DNA from: Natronococcus pandeyae
GTDB lineage: Archaea; Halobacteriota; Halobacteria; Halobacteriales; Natrialbaceae
Direction of reading: 5' to 3'
Assembly: GCF_008122205.1 (NCBI RefSeq)
Contig: NZ_PHNJ01000020.1
Span: 22,101 to 86,100 of the forward strand
Length of the DNA stretch: 64,000 nucleotides
Shown: piece after piece, positions 47,154-56,775 of the stretch
Numbering within the stretch: position 1 is the first letter of the stretch
Layout: each line of letters begins with the position of its first letter
Translations under genes and position numbers: made by a program
Notes under the pieces: model-generated
Database searches by the model: none
Told to the model about the DNA's origin: nothing
Seen by the model: only the letters and a program-made list of their open reading frames with translations

Positions 47154-47897
47154 GTGACAGCCGGTATCCAGCCCCCGCAGGCGACCACGCTCGAGCAACC
47201 CGCCCTCGAGACGGCCCGCGAGGCGATCGCCGACGGGATCGAACGCGAGGCCATGATCACCGTCTTCGGTCGCTGCACCGTCGACTACGACGGTCGCGCC
47301 TCGAGTCGACTCGAGGCCGGCGACCGCCACGTGATGCTCAAACCCGACGGTGCGGCTCTCGTCCACACCAACGAGGGCCAACAGCCCGTCAACTGGCAGC
47401 CGCCTGGCTGCGAGCACGCCGTCCGCTGCGAGGACGACGCGCTCGTGATCGAGAGCCTGCGATCGACGCCGGACGAGCGACTACTCGTCTCCTTTCAGCA
47501 GGTGCTCCAGGTCTCGACGTTCGCGGGATCGGACCCGAACGAGATCGCGCTCGTCGGCACCGAGGAGGACCTCCGCGAGCGGATCCTCGAGGAACCCGCC
47601 CTGCTCGAGTCCGGCTTCACCCCGCTCGCGACCGAGCGCGACACGCCCGCGGGAGCGGTCGACATCTACGGCGAGGATTCGACCGGCCGCTCGGTCGTCG
47701 TCGAACTCAAGCGCCGCCGCGTCGGCCCGGACGCGGTGAGCCAGCTTCGGCGGTACGTCGATGCGCTTTCACGAGACCTCCACGCCGACGCCGCCGTTCG
47801 CGGGATCCTCGTCGCGCCGTCGGTGACCGACCGGGCCGATCGGCTGCTGGCCCAGCACGACCTCGAGTTCGTCTCGCTCGAGCCGACGGACGGGTAG
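47154..47897 (+). CDS. nucS: endonuclease NucS (mismatch/branched DNA nuclease)
   Basis: A 247-residue haloarchaeal NucS/EndoMS. The PD-(D/E)xK-type nuclease site is AVDIYG (Asp170), VVELKRRR (Glu184, Lys186), then Gln197 in VSQLRRYV. The N-terminal half-barrel contains AMITVFGRCTVDYDG and WQPPGCEHAV. In actinobacteria and archaea it acts on mismatches or branched DNA. The GTG at 47154 is preferred to the open frame start because gtcttttatt, a TATA-like element, lies 24-33 bases upstream. Confidence 0.92.
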   Translation: MTAGIQPPQATTLEQPALETAREAIADGIEREAMITVFGRCTVDYDGRASSRLEAGDRHVMLKPDGAALVHTNEGQQPVNWQPPGCEHAVRCEDDALVIESLRSTPDERLLVSFQQVLQVSTFAGSDPNEIALVGTEEDLRERILEEPALLESGFTPLATERDTPAGAVDIYGEDSTGRSVVVELKRRRVGPDAVSQLRRYVDALSRDLHADAAVRGILVAPSVTDRADRLLAQHDLEFVSLEPTDG

Positions 47898-47945
47898 CCC
47901 GAAGGATCGTCGGCCCGCTCCGCCGAGACGGCTGTCGGCCGCCGG

Positions 47946-48404
47946 TCACTCCGACGGATAGGTCCCCTCGAACTGCGTCTGTGCCAGTACGTGTCCGTCG
48001 ATCGCCGACTCGAGGGCGTCGGCGTCGGTCTCGGACTCGAGGTCGAGCGTGGTGTCCAGCGCGTAGAGTTCGAACCGATACGTGTGTTCCCGGTCCGGCG
48101 GACTCGGTCCGCCGTACCCGGTCTCGCCGAAGTCGTTGGTCCCTTCCATCGCCTCGTCGGGCTCCCAGTCTTCCGGAATCGTCGTCGTCTCGGGCGGAAT
48201 ATTCCAGACGACCCAATGATCCCAGACCTTCCCTGCGGGTTCGACCGCGTCGGGGTCGTCCACGATCAGCGCCAGCGACTCGGCCTCGTCGGGGACGCCG
48301 TCGATCTCGAGCGGCGGGTTGACGTTCGCCGCGTCGTAGCCGTACTGGTCGGGGATTCGTTCGCCGTCGTCGAATTCGGGGCTCGAGAGGGTGAGTGATG
48401 CCAT
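47946..48404 (-). CDS. PEBP/YbhB-type protein
   Basis: A 152-residue phosphatidylethanolamine-binding-protein-like fold protein. It has the patterns RIPDQYGYDAANVNPPLEIDG, SLALIVDDPDA and DHWVVWNIPPETTTIPE, and near the end REHTYRFELYALD. The ligand-binding DPDA and GPP-like segments are conserved. The role in archaea is unknown. It converges on nucS. Confidence 0.92.
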   Translation of the reverse strand: MASLTLSSPEFDDGERIPDQYGYDAANVNPPLEIDGVPDEAESLALIVDDPDAVEPAGKVWDHWVVWNIPPETTTIPEDWEPDEAMEGTNDFGETGYGGPSPPDREHTYRFELYALDTTLDLESETDADALESAIDGHVLAQTQFEGTYPSE

Positions 48405-48504
48405 CGCTCGGCACTCCCACTTCGTTCACGAAGAAGGTTACCCAGTGGCGCGGTGACATCGGTGTCAGCGCGTACTTATCCCTCTCGATTCCCTAAAACG
48501 GTCG

Positions 48505-48999
48505 ATGTCACTTGCATCTCGTCTTACGAGCCGTAGCGCTAGCGATTCCGCGGAGCAGCCCGAAGCGCCCGCGGAGCAGCCCGAAGCGCCCGCGGAGCCG
48601 CCCGACGACGAGAACTCGCTCACTGACACCGCACTCTTCCGTCTCGGACGCGTCCTCTTCGGGGGCGTCCTCGCGTTCAACGCGATCGACAACCTGCGCA
48701 ACCTCGAGGAGCGCATCGGTTACGCGGAGTTCAAGGACGCGCCGGAACCCGAGCGTACCGTCCCCGCGGCGAGCGTCGGCCTCCTGCTCGGCGGGCTCGG
48801 AATCGTCCTCTGGAAGCTCCCGGCCGCGGCCGCGCTCGGGATCGCCGGCTTCCTGGCCGGAACGACCCCGGTGATGCACGACTTCTGGAACCAGGACGGT
48901 CCCGAGGAGAAACAGCAGGAGCAGATCCATTTCCTGAAGAACACCGCGCTGTTCGGGGCCGCCCTCGCGTTCGCGCGGGTCGCCCGCCGCAGTACGTAA
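48505..48999 (+). CDS. DoxX family membrane protein with repeated linker
   Basis: A 164-residue protein. After a short start there is an acidic-Pro linker made of two perfect 21-bp units (48550-48591) encoding the repeat AEQPEAP, then ENSLTDTALFRLGRVLFGGVLAFNAIDNLRNLEE, and about four hydrophobic helices (VGLLLGGLGIVLWKL, AAALGIAGFLAG) ending HFLKNTALFGAALAFARVAR. It matches the DoxX fold. The function is uncertain. Confidence 0.82.
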   Translation: MSLASRLTSRSASDSAEQPEAPAEQPEAPAEPPDDENSLTDTALFRLGRVLFGGVLAFNAIDNLRNLEERIGYAEFKDAPEPERTVPAASVGLLLGGLGIVLWKLPAAAALGIAGFLAGTTPVMHDFWNQDGPEEKQQEQIHFLKNTALFGAALAFARVARRST

Positions 49000-49019
49000 A
49001 CGTCCGCTCGAGAACGCGG

Positions 49020-51776
49020 TTACGCTTTTTCGGACTCCTCTCTCGACCGCTCCTCGAGCAGCCGCTGGAGTCGGTCGAGTTCCGTCAGGGCTTCGACGGG
49101 GGTGAGGTGAGCCATTTGAAGCGAGCGCAGTTCGGCCGCGACGTCCGCGGGGACCGATTCGGGCTGGTTCCCGCCGTCGGTCGTCGCCGCGGATCGGGAG
49201 CCGCCCGCTCGATTCCGCGGCTCGAGTCCCTCTTCGGAGGCGTCGTCGTCGTTCTCGGCGACCAGTTCGCGAGAGCGTTCGACGACCGGTTCGGGGACGC
49301 CGGCCGCGGTCGCGACCTCGACGCCGTACGAACCCGTCGCCGCGCCGGGGGCGATCTCGTGGTGGAAGACGACCTCGCCGTCGTCCTGCTCGACCTCGAA
49401 GTGGAGCGTGAACGCGGCCTCGAGGTCCTCGGCGAGTTCGGTCAGGGGGTGGTGGTGGGTCGCGAACAGGGTCGTCGCGCCGACCTCGTCGTGGAGGTGC
49501 TCGGTGATCGCCTGCGCGATGGCGAGGCCGTCGGCCGTCGACGTGCCCCGCCCGACCTCGTCGAGCAGGACCAGCGACCCCTCGTCGGCCTCCCGGAGGA
49601 TCGTCGCGAGTTCGTCCATCTCGACCATGAACGTCGATCGACCGCCCGCGATGTCGTCGCTGGCGCCGACGCGGGTGAAGATCCGCTCGACGGGCGTGAT
49701 CCGGGCCGACCTGGCGGGGACGAAGCTCCCGACTTGCGCCAGCAGAACGATCTGAGCGACCTGGCGCATGTAGGTCGACTTTCCGGACATGTTCGGCCCC
49801 GTGATCACCGCCAGCCGCTGCTCGGGAGAGAGTCGAGCCCCGTTCGGGACGAACGATTCCTGAGTGCGCTCGACGACGGGATGGCGACCACCCTCGACGT
49901 CGATCTCCACCCCCTCGCCGGACTCGCGCTCGAGGATCTCCGGCCGGCAGTAGTCGTACTGGGCCGCGACGGTCGACAGCGAGACCAGCGCGTCCAGCGT
50001 CGCGAGCGCGTCCGCGAGGTTCTGGACGCGCTCGACCTCGTCGGCGACGTCGCTGCGAACCTCGCAGAACAGTTCGTACTCGAGTTCGTCCGCGCGCTCC
50101 TCGGCGCCGACGATCTCGTCCTCCCGTTCCTTGAGTTCGGGCGTGACGAACCGCTCCGAGTTCTTCAGCGTTTGCCGGCGCTGGTAGTCCTCGGGGACGG
50201 CCTCGAGATTCGGATTCGTCACCTCGATGTAGTAGCCGTGGACCGAGTTGTAGCCGACCTTCAACGAGTCGACGCCGGTTCGCTCGCGCTCGTGCTCCTC
50301 GAGGTCGTCGATCCACTGCTTGCCGTCCCGTGCGGTTCCGCGGAGGTCGTCCAGGTCCGAATCGTACTCCTCGGCGATGATCCCGCCCTCGGTGATCTCG
50401 ATCGGCGGGTCCCTGACGATGGCGTCGTCGATCAACTCGCGAACGTCCGCGAGCGGGTCGAGATCGGCGTGTAGCTGCTGGAGCCGATCGCAGTCGGCGT
50501 CGGCGAGTTGCTCGCGAACGTCGGGAACGACGGCCAGCGTATCCCGGAGCGAGCGCAGGTCCCGCGCGTTCGCCCGCTCGCGTGAAATTCGACCGATCAG
50601 CCGCTCGAGATCGTAGACGTCCCGTAGCAGTTCGTGGAGCTGCTCGCGGCACTGCACTGACCCCGTCAGCTCCTCGACGGCGTCCAGCCGGGCTTCGATC
50701 CCGTCGGGCTGAAGCAGCGGGCGGCGTATCCAGTCCCGCAGTTTGCGCCCGCCGAGCGCGCACGCCGTCTCGTCCAGTACGCCGACGAGCGTCGCATCCT
50801 CGCGGCCGTGGACGGCCCGCGGTTCGAATAGTTCGAGGCTCCGCAGGGCGACAGCGTCAAGCAGCAGGTACTCGCGGGGGTCGTAGCGGGTGAGGTGCGT
50901 GATGTACTCGAGTCGAGCGTCCTCCGGGTCGTCGGATTCCGCGTCGTCTGCGTCTTCCTCTGTGCCGGCGGTGACGTCGCGCTCGCCTTCGTGTTCGCCG
51001 CCGCGAACGTACTCCGCGTAGGAGAGCAACGCGCCGCAGGCCCGAATTTCGGCGTCGCTGGCGAGCAGCGCGTCGGGGTTGCGGAAGTATCGCGACACCG
51101 TCCCGCCTGCGTGTTTACGATCGAACACGTCAGCCTCGAACGGCGTCACCATGCAGGTTTCGGGGAAAAGGTCCGCGGGCGCGTCCGGGCCGACGACCGC
51201 CTCCGAGGGGTCGAACCGGCTCACCTCGTCGGAGATGGCCTCGCTCGAGGTGGAGCTCGTCGCGAGGAAGTCTCCGGTCGAGACGTCGAGGAGGGCGATC
51301 GCAAGTTCGTCGTCCGCTCCCGCGTCCTCCTCGCCGCTGGCGCGGGCGACCGCGGCCACGAAGTTGTTGTCGTCGCTGGCGAGCAGTTCGTCCTCGGTGA
51401 GCGTTCCGGGGGTGATCACGCGCGTGACCGCGCGCTCGACGACTCCTGGTGACTCACCGGGCTCTTCGACCTGGTCCGCCACGGCGACGCGATAGCCGGC
51501 CTCGAGCAGCTCCTCGATGTACGATTCGGCGTTATCGATCGGGACGCCGGTCATCGGATACTCGCCCGTGCTGTCCTCGCGGCTGGTGAGCGTCACCTCG
51601 AGCAACCGGGCAGTGCGCTCGGCGGCGTCGCAGAAGGTCTCGTAGAAGTCGCCGACCTGGAAGAGAACGAGCGCGTCGTCGTAGCGCGCGCAGAGATCGT
51701 GGTACTGGCGCATCATCGGCGTCAGCTCGTCGCGTTTCTCGGCCATCGCGTCGGGCGGGCCAAGCGCCGGATCCAT
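49020..51776 (-). CDS. mutS: DNA mismatch repair protein MutS
   Basis: A 918-residue MutS1. The mismatch-recognition domain has [16 protein letters not shown], retaining the F-x-E signature (Phe in FYE). The clamp and lever domains follow. The ATPase has Walker [16 protein letters not shown], then the ABC signature-like region, and Walker B ending [16 protein letters not shown]. Near the end is [13 protein letters not shown]. The C-terminal region ending with a helical dimer segment is present ([18 protein letters not shown]). No mutL is beside it in this window. Confidence 0.96.
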   Translation of the reverse strand: MDPALGPPDAMAEKRDELTPMMRQYHDLCARYDDALVLFQVGDFYETFCDAAERTARLLEVTLTSREDSTGEYPMTGVPIDNAESYIEELLEAGYRVAVADQVEEPGESPGVVERAVTRVITPGTLTEDELLASDDNNFVAAVARASGEEDAGADDELAIALLDVSTGDFLATSSTSSEAISDEVSRFDPSEAVVGPDAPADLFPETCMVTPFEADVFDRKHAGGTVSRYFRNPDALLASDAEIRACGALLSYAEYVRGGEHEGERDVTAGTEEDADDAESDDPEDARLEYITHLTRYDPREYLLLDAVALRSLELFEPRAVHGREDATLVGVLDETACALGGRKLRDWIRRPLLQPDGIEARLDAVEELTGSVQCREQLHELLRDVYDLERLIGRISRERANARDLRSLRDTLAVVPDVREQLADADCDRLQQLHADLDPLADVRELIDDAIVRDPPIEITEGGIIAEEYDSDLDDLRGTARDGKQWIDDLEEHERERTGVDSLKVGYNSVHGYYIEVTNPNLEAVPEDYQRRQTLKNSERFVTPELKEREDEIVGAEERADELEYELFCEVRSDVADEVERVQNLADALATLDALVSLSTVAAQYDYCRPEILERESGEGVEIDVEGGRHPVVERTQESFVPNGARLSPEQRLAVITGPNMSGKSTYMRQVAQIVLLAQVGSFVPARSARITPVERIFTRVGASDDIAGGRSTFMVEMDELATILREADEGSLVLLDEVGRGTSTADGLAIAQAITEHLHDEVGATTLFATHHHPLTELAEDLEAAFTLHFEVEQDDGEVVFHHEIAPGAATGSYGVEVATAAGVPEPVVERSRELVAENDDDASEEGLEPRNRAGGSRSAATTDGGNQPESVPADVAAELRSLQMAHLTPVEALTELDRLQRLLEERSREESEKA

Positions 51777-51865
51777 ACCAGGAGTCCGCCGCTCGACGGG
51801 GAAATAGCTTGCTGGATCGACGTTGCCTCAGCGGAACGTCCACGACAATTGGTTGATAATTTGTC

Positions 51866-51873
51866 TATAAATA
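51866..51873 (+). promoter_or_regulatory. TATA box for the repeat-stalk regulator gene
   Basis: The sequence tataaata is located about 48-55 bases ahead of the ATG at 51921, giving a short leader of roughly 25 bases. Confidence 0.6.
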
Positions 51874-51920
51874 CACGGAAAAGCGTATTACAGAGTGTCT
51901 GTAATGTTTTATCGACTGGA

Positions 51921-54209
51921 ATGACACCACGATCGTCGCTCGAGACTCGGCTTCTGGTCTGCCTGGTCGCAGTACTGTTGCTCGGGCTTCCGTTCGCAGG
52001 ACTCGCCGCCGGAGCGATCGACGAGATAGACACGAGTCCGACGGAGGCGGACGCCGACGAGGACGACTCGACGCTCTCGGAGGTGAACGAATCGACGAGC
52101 GACGACGAGGATTCGCTCGATGAAACGGACGACGTAACGGGCGAGACGCTCGAGGAGACAACCGAAGAGACGACTGATACCGTCGAAGACACGAGTGACG
52201 AACTCGAGGATACGGTCGAAGAGACGGGTGACGAGACCGAAGAGACGACCGACGAACTCGAGGAAGCTGACGAAGAGACGTCGGAGACAGTCGACGACAC
52301 GAGCGACGAGACCGAGGAAACTGTCGACGAGACAGCCGACGAGACTGAGGAAACCGTCGACGACACGAGCGACGAAACCGAGGAAACTGTCGACGAGGCA
52401 ATCGAAGAAACGGCGGACGAAACGGACGAAACCACTGAAGAGACGGCTGACGAGACGACGGAGACGGTCGACGAGACGACGGAGACCGTCGAAGACACGA
52501 CGGCTTCCTCGACGGATACGATCGACGAGACGACCGATACTGTCGACGAAACAACCGACGAGACGACCGATACTGTCGACGAAACAACCGACGAGACGAC
52601 CGATACTGTCGACGAAACGACAGATACTGTCGAAGACACCTCTGAGGAGACGACGGAGACGGTCGACGAGACGACCGACGAGGTGACGGATACAACTGAC
52701 GAGACGACCACTGAAACGACGGACACGCTCGAGGATACAACTGACGAGACGACCGATACCGTCGACAGCACGACCGACACCGTCGAAAGCACGACCGACG
52801 AAACGACCGAGACGGTTGATGAGGACACCACCGATGGGCTGTCCAATTCCCTCGAGGAGACGACGGATACCGTCGACGAGACGATCGAAGAGACGACAGA
52901 TACCGTCGATGGCACGGTCGACGAAACCACCGATACCGTCGGCGAGACGACTGAAGAGACAACGGACACGGTCGACGAGACGACCGACGAAACGACGGAT
53001 ACTGTCGATAACACGGTCGAGGACACGACCGATCTCGCCGATGAAACGACCGAGGATACCACCGGCCTCGTCGACGAAACGACGGACACCGTCGACGAGA
53101 CGACCGACGAGACCGAGGAAACTGTTGATGAGACGACCGACGAGACCGAGGAAACTGTCGATGAGACGACCGACGAAACCACCGATACCGTCGATAGAAC
53201 GACCGACGAGACGACGGACACTGTCGGCGAGACGACCGAGACGACGACCGAGGTGACCGAAGAGACGGTGGTTTCGACGGCTCTAGGGGACGAATCTGGC
53301 GTCGACGAGACGACTGAAACGCTCGAGAACGCGACGGACTCGAGCGAGTCGAGCGCACAGGACGATTCCGATACCGCCGATCTGGAGAGCGATCACGAGA
53401 CGACGGCCACCGACTCAGCGGAGACGACCGAGAACGAGACGACCACCGATGACGACGGGGCTGACGGATCCAGCGCTCCCGACGAGCGTGAGACGCCGTC
53501 CCCCGCTACGGACGCGGTCCTGGTCGGATTGCTCGGCCTGATCACGGCGACCGGAGCGACGGCCGGCGGCGCCGGTGCATCCGGAGCCGCCGGGGCGGCC
53601 GGAGCGACGGGCAGCGCCGTTGCCAGCTGGACGAACCAGTTCTCGCTTCGCCGGCTCCGTCGGATGCTCTCGGAGCTCCCGTGGGAACTGCTGGCGATCC
53701 TTCGGTACAGTCGGTACGACGACTCCGATCCGCTCGAGAACGACGCCCGTCAGGCGGTCTACGCGACGGTCCAGGACGAACCCGGCTGCTATCTCTCACA
53801 GGTGAGCGAGCGAAGCAGCATCTCGCTGTCGACCGTTCGCCACCACGTCCGCATCCTCGAGGAAGAAGGGATGGTGACCGCGGTGAAGGTCAACGGCAAG
53901 CGTCGGTACTACCTCGACGCGACCGACGTCGAACTCCACGCGGCGCTCGAGGAACCGGCCAAGCGCGACGTGCTCGAGGCGCTCGCCCGACTCGGCCGAG
54001 TGCACAACGGCCGGCTGGCCGACGAACTGGACCGCGACCCCAGCACCGTCTCACATCACCTCTCGGCGCTGGCCGAGGACGAACTGATCGTCCGCGAACG
54101 GGACGGCCGGGCGATGGTGAACGAACTCTCACCGAAGGCAGAGGCGGCACTGCTCGGAGAGACAGCGTCCGACGCAGCGTCCTCGAGTCGGGCCCCGGCG
54201 GACGACTGA
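51921..54209 (+). CDS. membrane-anchored double winged-helix protein with Thr/Asp/Glu repeat stalk
   Basis: A 762-residue protein with five parts. (1) A signal peptide or anchor (residues 1-33: LLVCLVAVLLLGLPFAGLAAG). (2) About 400 residues (55-456) built from ETTDTVDETTDE-type units with Val spaced 7 or 11 residues apart, including two exact 33-bp copies at 52542-52607. (3) An acidic Ser/Thr linker. (4) A hydrophobic segment (about 533-565). (5) Two winged helix-turn-helix domains (about 604-672 and 676-745: LSTVRHHVRILEEEG and DPSTVSHHLSALAED). This suggests an outside stalk with a cytoplasmic DNA-binding part; topology is inferred. It diverges from mutS. Confidence 0.85.
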   Translation: MTPRSSLETRLLVCLVAVLLLGLPFAGLAAGAIDEIDTSPTEADADEDDSTLSEVNESTSDDEDSLDETDDVTGETLEETTEETTDTVEDTSDELEDTVEETGDETEETTDELEEADEETSETVDDTSDETEETVDETADETEETVDDTSDETEETVDEAIEETADETDETTEETADETTETVDETTETVEDTTASSTDTIDETTDTVDETTDETTDTVDETTDETTDTVDETTDTVEDTSEETTETVDETTDEVTDTTDETTTETTDTLEDTTDETTDTVDSTTDTVESTTDETTETVDEDTTDGLSNSLEETTDTVDETIEETTDTVDGTVDETTDTVGETTEETTDTVDETTDETTDTVDNTVEDTTDLADETTEDTTGLVDETTDTVDETTDETEETVDETTDETEETVDETTDETTDTVDRTTDETTDTVGETTETTTEVTEETVVSTALGDESGVDETTETLENATDSSESSAQDDSDTADLESDHETTATDSAETTENETTTDDDGADGSSAPDERETPSPATDAVLVGLLGLITATGATAGGAGASGAAGAAGATGSAVASWTNQFSLRRLRRMLSELPWELLAILRYSRYDDSDPLENDARQAVYATVQDEPGCYLSQVSERSSISLSTVRHHVRILEEEGMVTAVKVNGKRRYYLDATDVELHAALEEPAKRDVLEALARLGRVHNGRLADELDRDPSTVSHHLSALAEDELIVRERDGRAMVNELSPKAEAALLGETASDAASSSRAPADD

Positions 54210-54289
54210 TACGGTCGGTGTAACTGGGTACCGGTGCAACCACACGACGGTTCGCGGTTGCCCCGGAACTGAGTTCCAACCAGCCGTAT
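54209..54289. repeat. nested palindrome, copy 2
   Basis: An inner 11-base stem with one mismatch (54231-54241 ccggtgcaacc with 54256-54266 ggttgccccgg, 14-base loop) lies inside an outer pair atacgg (54209-54214) and ccgtat (54284-54289). It shares gcggttgc-c-ccggaa-tga with copy 1 at 41958-42024. It sits between the regulator gene and the convergent CHY gene. Confidence 0.6.
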
Positions 54290-54323
54290 GAGTCCACTGT
54301 TCTTCCAGCTCCGCCGACGAACG

Positions 54324-54656
54324 TTACCGCTCGAGGTAGTGGCCCAGGTGGGCCTCACAGCCGGGATTGAACGAGACTTCACAGGACGGACACCGGTACT
54401 CACACTCGAGGTATTCGGGAGCGGTGAATGTTGTTCCGCACGCGCCACAGAGAACCGAGGGCTCCGAGAACCGGTGTCGGGGCCACGGCTCCGCGTCGTG
54501 GTCCGTCACGGCTTCGTGACAGCGAATACAGGGGTAGTACCGCTCACAGCAGTCGAACTTGAACGCGAGAACGTCGCGATCGGTGTGGTAGTGCGCACAG
54601 CGAGTCGACGGTCCGATGTCGACGCCGTAGACGGGGATCCCGGAAACGAGTTGCAC
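54324..54656 (-). CDS. CHY zinc finger protein
   Basis: A 110-residue CHY zinc-finger protein beginning at GTG. The motif is GPSTRCAHYHTDRDVLAFKF, then CCERYYPCIRCHEAV, with DHDAEPWPRHRF, and the final pairs LCGACGTTFT and YRCPSCEVSFNPGCEAHLGHY. The family has several zinc ions bound by these Cys/His sets; its eukaryotic relatives occur in RING proteins. The archaeal role is unknown. It lies downstream of gvpO on the same strand with a 241-base gap. Confidence 0.87.
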   Translation of the reverse strand: MQLVSGIPVYGVDIGPSTRCAHYHTDRDVLAFKFDCCERYYPCIRCHEAVTDHDAEPWPRHRFSEPSVLCGACGTTFTAPEYLECEYRCPSCEVSFNPGCEAHLGHYLER

Positions 54657-54897
54657 GGGCGAGTCGACGACGTACGGTCACTTCGAGATTTCGAGATCGA
54701 CGCCGACGACCGAGAGCCGTCGCGGCTGGACGGACGGCCGAGGGACTCCGGAGGGGGTAGCGAGGCAGTCAGCGGGGATGGAGATTGGTGCGGAAGTCAG
54801 CGGGGGTTGTTGTGGTAATCAACGGCGAATGGCCGAGGAAGAGAGGGTTGTGACTCGAGTGATCCGGAATGAACTGTCGGCGGAGTGACAGAGCCAG
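54657..54897. other. 241-base gap between gvpO and the CHY gene
   Basis: No convincing frame is present. One minus-strand frame ends LSVVGVDLEISK before a TGA, but it has no start or coding bias. It may include the gvpA-N-O 3' end and the CHY promoter. Confidence 0.35.
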
Positions 54898-55443
54898 TCA
54901 CTCGAACGCCGTCGTATCTCCGCGGCGGTAGCGGTCGAGCCGTCGGTAGCCCTGAACGACGCCGTCTTCGTTGAGTTCGATCTCGTATCGTCCGATGATG
55001 TCCTGGGTGTCGGGAACCGCCGATCGCTCGACGACTTCGACGACGGCTCGCCAGCCGTCGTCCAGGGGCGTGATCTCACTCACGCCGTCGAACTCGTGGC
55101 CGACGATCTGTCCGGCGGTCGACTCGACCGTCCGGCGGACCGCGAGGATGCCGGCGATATCGTCGTCTCCGTCGACGTCGCTCGTATCGACGTCGCTCGG
55201 ATCGGTCGCCTCGTCCGCGGCCATCTCGGCGGACTGGGCTTCCTGGTCGTCCGCTTCCTGCTCGGTTTGTTCTTGCTCCTGCTCGTCCTGTTCGGTCTCG
55301 GCTGTTTGACTTTCGCTCACGGTCTGATCACTTTCGTCGTGTTGATAACAGAACCCGTCGTCCTGTGCTGGGCGCGAACAGCGCTCGCCGTCTCCGGTGA
55401 GCGCCTGGCACTGATCTGCGGAGTTCGTATCTGCCTCGGCCAT
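54898..55443 (-). CDS. gvpO: gas vesicle protein GvpO with N-terminal Cys/His motif
   Basis: A 181-residue protein. The C-terminal half (about residues 100-181) is GvpO: GWRAVVEVVERSAVPDTQDI, then IGRYEIELNEDG and RRLDRYRRGD. The N-terminal part holds the pattern C-x9-C-x9-C-x2-H (CQALTGDGERC, then FCYQH), similar to short zinc-binding DUF5763-like motifs; the Halobacterium GvpO that I recall lacks it. An acidic Gln/Glu-rich linker joins the two. GvpO is a cytoplasmic protein needed for gas vesicle formation. It is the last gene of the leftward A-N-O transcript, 10 bases after gvpN. Confidence 0.93.
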   Translation of the reverse strand: MAEADTNSADQCQALTGDGERCSRPAQDDGFCYQHDESDQTVSESQTAETEQDEQEQEQTEQEADDQEAQSAEMAADEATDPSDVDTSDVDGDDDIAGILAVRRTVESTAGQIVGHEFDGVSEITPLDDGWRAVVEVVERSAVPDTQDIIGRYEIELNEDGVVQGYRRLDRYRRGDTTAFE

Positions 55444-55453
55444 GATCGGTGTC

Positions 55454-56485
55454 TCAGAGTGTATCGCGAACTGCGTCTCGGAACTCGTCCATATCGTCGT
55501 CTTCGCCGGCAATCTTCGGTGCGAGAACGTCGGTGAACACGTCGGCCAGCAACTCGTCGTCGAACTCGCTGCCGCCGTCCTCGGCGAAGACTGCAAGTCC
55601 CTCTGCGACGGTGATCGCCGCTCGAGTTCCGATGACGACGTCGAGTTCGTCGCGGAGTCGACGCGTCGCGCCGACGATTTCCTCGACGGTCTCGTCGGAG
55701 ACGTCGACGTGGGCGGCGACGATCTCACGTTCCGTCTCTTCGTCGTAGTAGTCGACGTGGACACCGACGAATCGGTCGAGTAGCGCGTCCTGCTGTTCGT
55801 GGACGCCCGCGTACTCGACGTCGTTCGAGGTCACGAGCAGCCGGAAATCGGGGTGGACGTCGATCGTCCGGTCGTCACCGCGCTTGCCTGGCCGCTCGAG
55901 GACGCCCTCCTCGAGGACCGAGAGGAGCACGTTATGCGCCGCGGGGTCGCTGCGCGAGAACTCGTTGTAAACCAGCGTCGCGCCTTCCTTGACTGCGACC
56001 GAGAGTGGGTTGTCGACCCACCGTTCGCGAACGATCTGGGTCTTCTTGTTGACGCCGCTGACGAACTGGTCGTGCTCCTCGTACCGCTCGCCGCCGGAGT
56101 GGGTTCCGACGAGTTCGGCGGTGCCGACGGCCTCGTCGCCGTTGAGCCAGACGACCGGACGGCCGCGCTCGGCCGCCGCCGAGAGCGCGAGTGCCGTCTT
56201 TCCGCAGCCAGTCGGTCCGATCAGGTGGACCGGCTGGTCGGCCTCGAGCCACCCGGTGATTCGGTCGCGCAGCGATGTGACTGCGTCGGTCTCGACGAAC
56301 GGATCGGGAGCGATTTCCTCGGGACTCGTCAGGACCGAGTCCCCGCTCCCGTCGTTCGACTCGCGGCTCGTTCCGTTCGCGCTTCGATCGAGTTCTTTCT
56401 TCGCTTTCCGGCGTTTCTTCTTGTTACGGTCCGAGCGGATTTTCCGGCCACGGACCTTTCGGTTGCGCGAAGACGAATCACCCAT
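55454..56485 (-). CDS. gvpN: gas vesicle AAA+ ATPase GvpN
   Basis: A 343-residue MoxR-type AAA+ ATPase that assists gas vesicle growth. A basic N-terminal tail (RKVRGRKIRSDRNKKKRRKA), known also in Halobacterium GvpN, precedes the core. Walker A is GPTGCGKT (residues 90-97), Walker B is in ATLVYNEFSRSDP, and sensor 1 is LLVTSNDVEYAG. It starts 5 bases after the gvpA stop, so no gvpC gene can lie between them as it does in Halobacterium. Confidence 0.96.
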   Translation of the reverse strand: MGDSSSRNRKVRGRKIRSDRNKKKRRKAKKELDRSANGTSRESNDGSGDSVLTSPEEIAPDPFVETDAVTSLRDRITGWLEADQPVHLIGPTGCGKTALALSAAAERGRPVVWLNGDEAVGTAELVGTHSGGERYEEHDQFVSGVNKKTQIVRERWVDNPLSVAVKEGATLVYNEFSRSDPAAHNVLLSVLEEGVLERPGKRGDDRTIDVHPDFRLLVTSNDVEYAGVHEQQDALLDRFVGVHVDYYDEETEREIVAAHVDVSDETVEEIVGATRRLRDELDVVIGTRAAITVAEGLAVFAEDGGSEFDDELLADVFTDVLAPKIAGEDDDMDEFRDAVRDTL

Positions 56486-56490
56486 GTGGA

Positions 56491-56775
56491 TTACTCGGAG
56501 GCCGACTTCGGCGAGGACTCCGGCCGTTCTTCGATCTCGAGTTCCTCGAGATCCTCGATATCGCCTTCTGCCGTCGCTTGCTCAATTTTTGCAATCTCCT
56601 CCGCGTAGTGGAGGAACGTGTCGACGGAGGCGACGACGACGCGGGCCTCGATCGTCAGCAGTTCGATCCCGACGACCGATACTCGTGCCCAGACGTCGAT
56701 GACGACGCCTTTGTCGAGGACGCGGTCCAGTACTTCCGCGAGACTCGAGGCGTCTGGTCTTCGTTGTGATGCCAT
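56491..56775 (-). CDS. gvpA: gas vesicle structural protein GvpA
   Basis: The main wall protein, 94 residues. The core [39 protein letters not shown] and [19 protein letters not shown] is nearly identical to Halobacterium GvpA. Beyond residue 68 there is an acidic tail of about 26 residues ([20 protein letters not shown]), longer than the roughly 10 residues of the usual 76-residue protein. The ATG at 56775 ([12 protein letters not shown]) is chosen; the open frame before it is not GvpA-like. Confidence 0.96.
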   Translation of the reverse strand: MASQRRPDASSLAEVLDRVLDKGVVIDVWARVSVVGIELLTIEARVVVASVDTFLHYAEEIAKIEQATAEGDIEDLEELEIEERPESSPKSASE

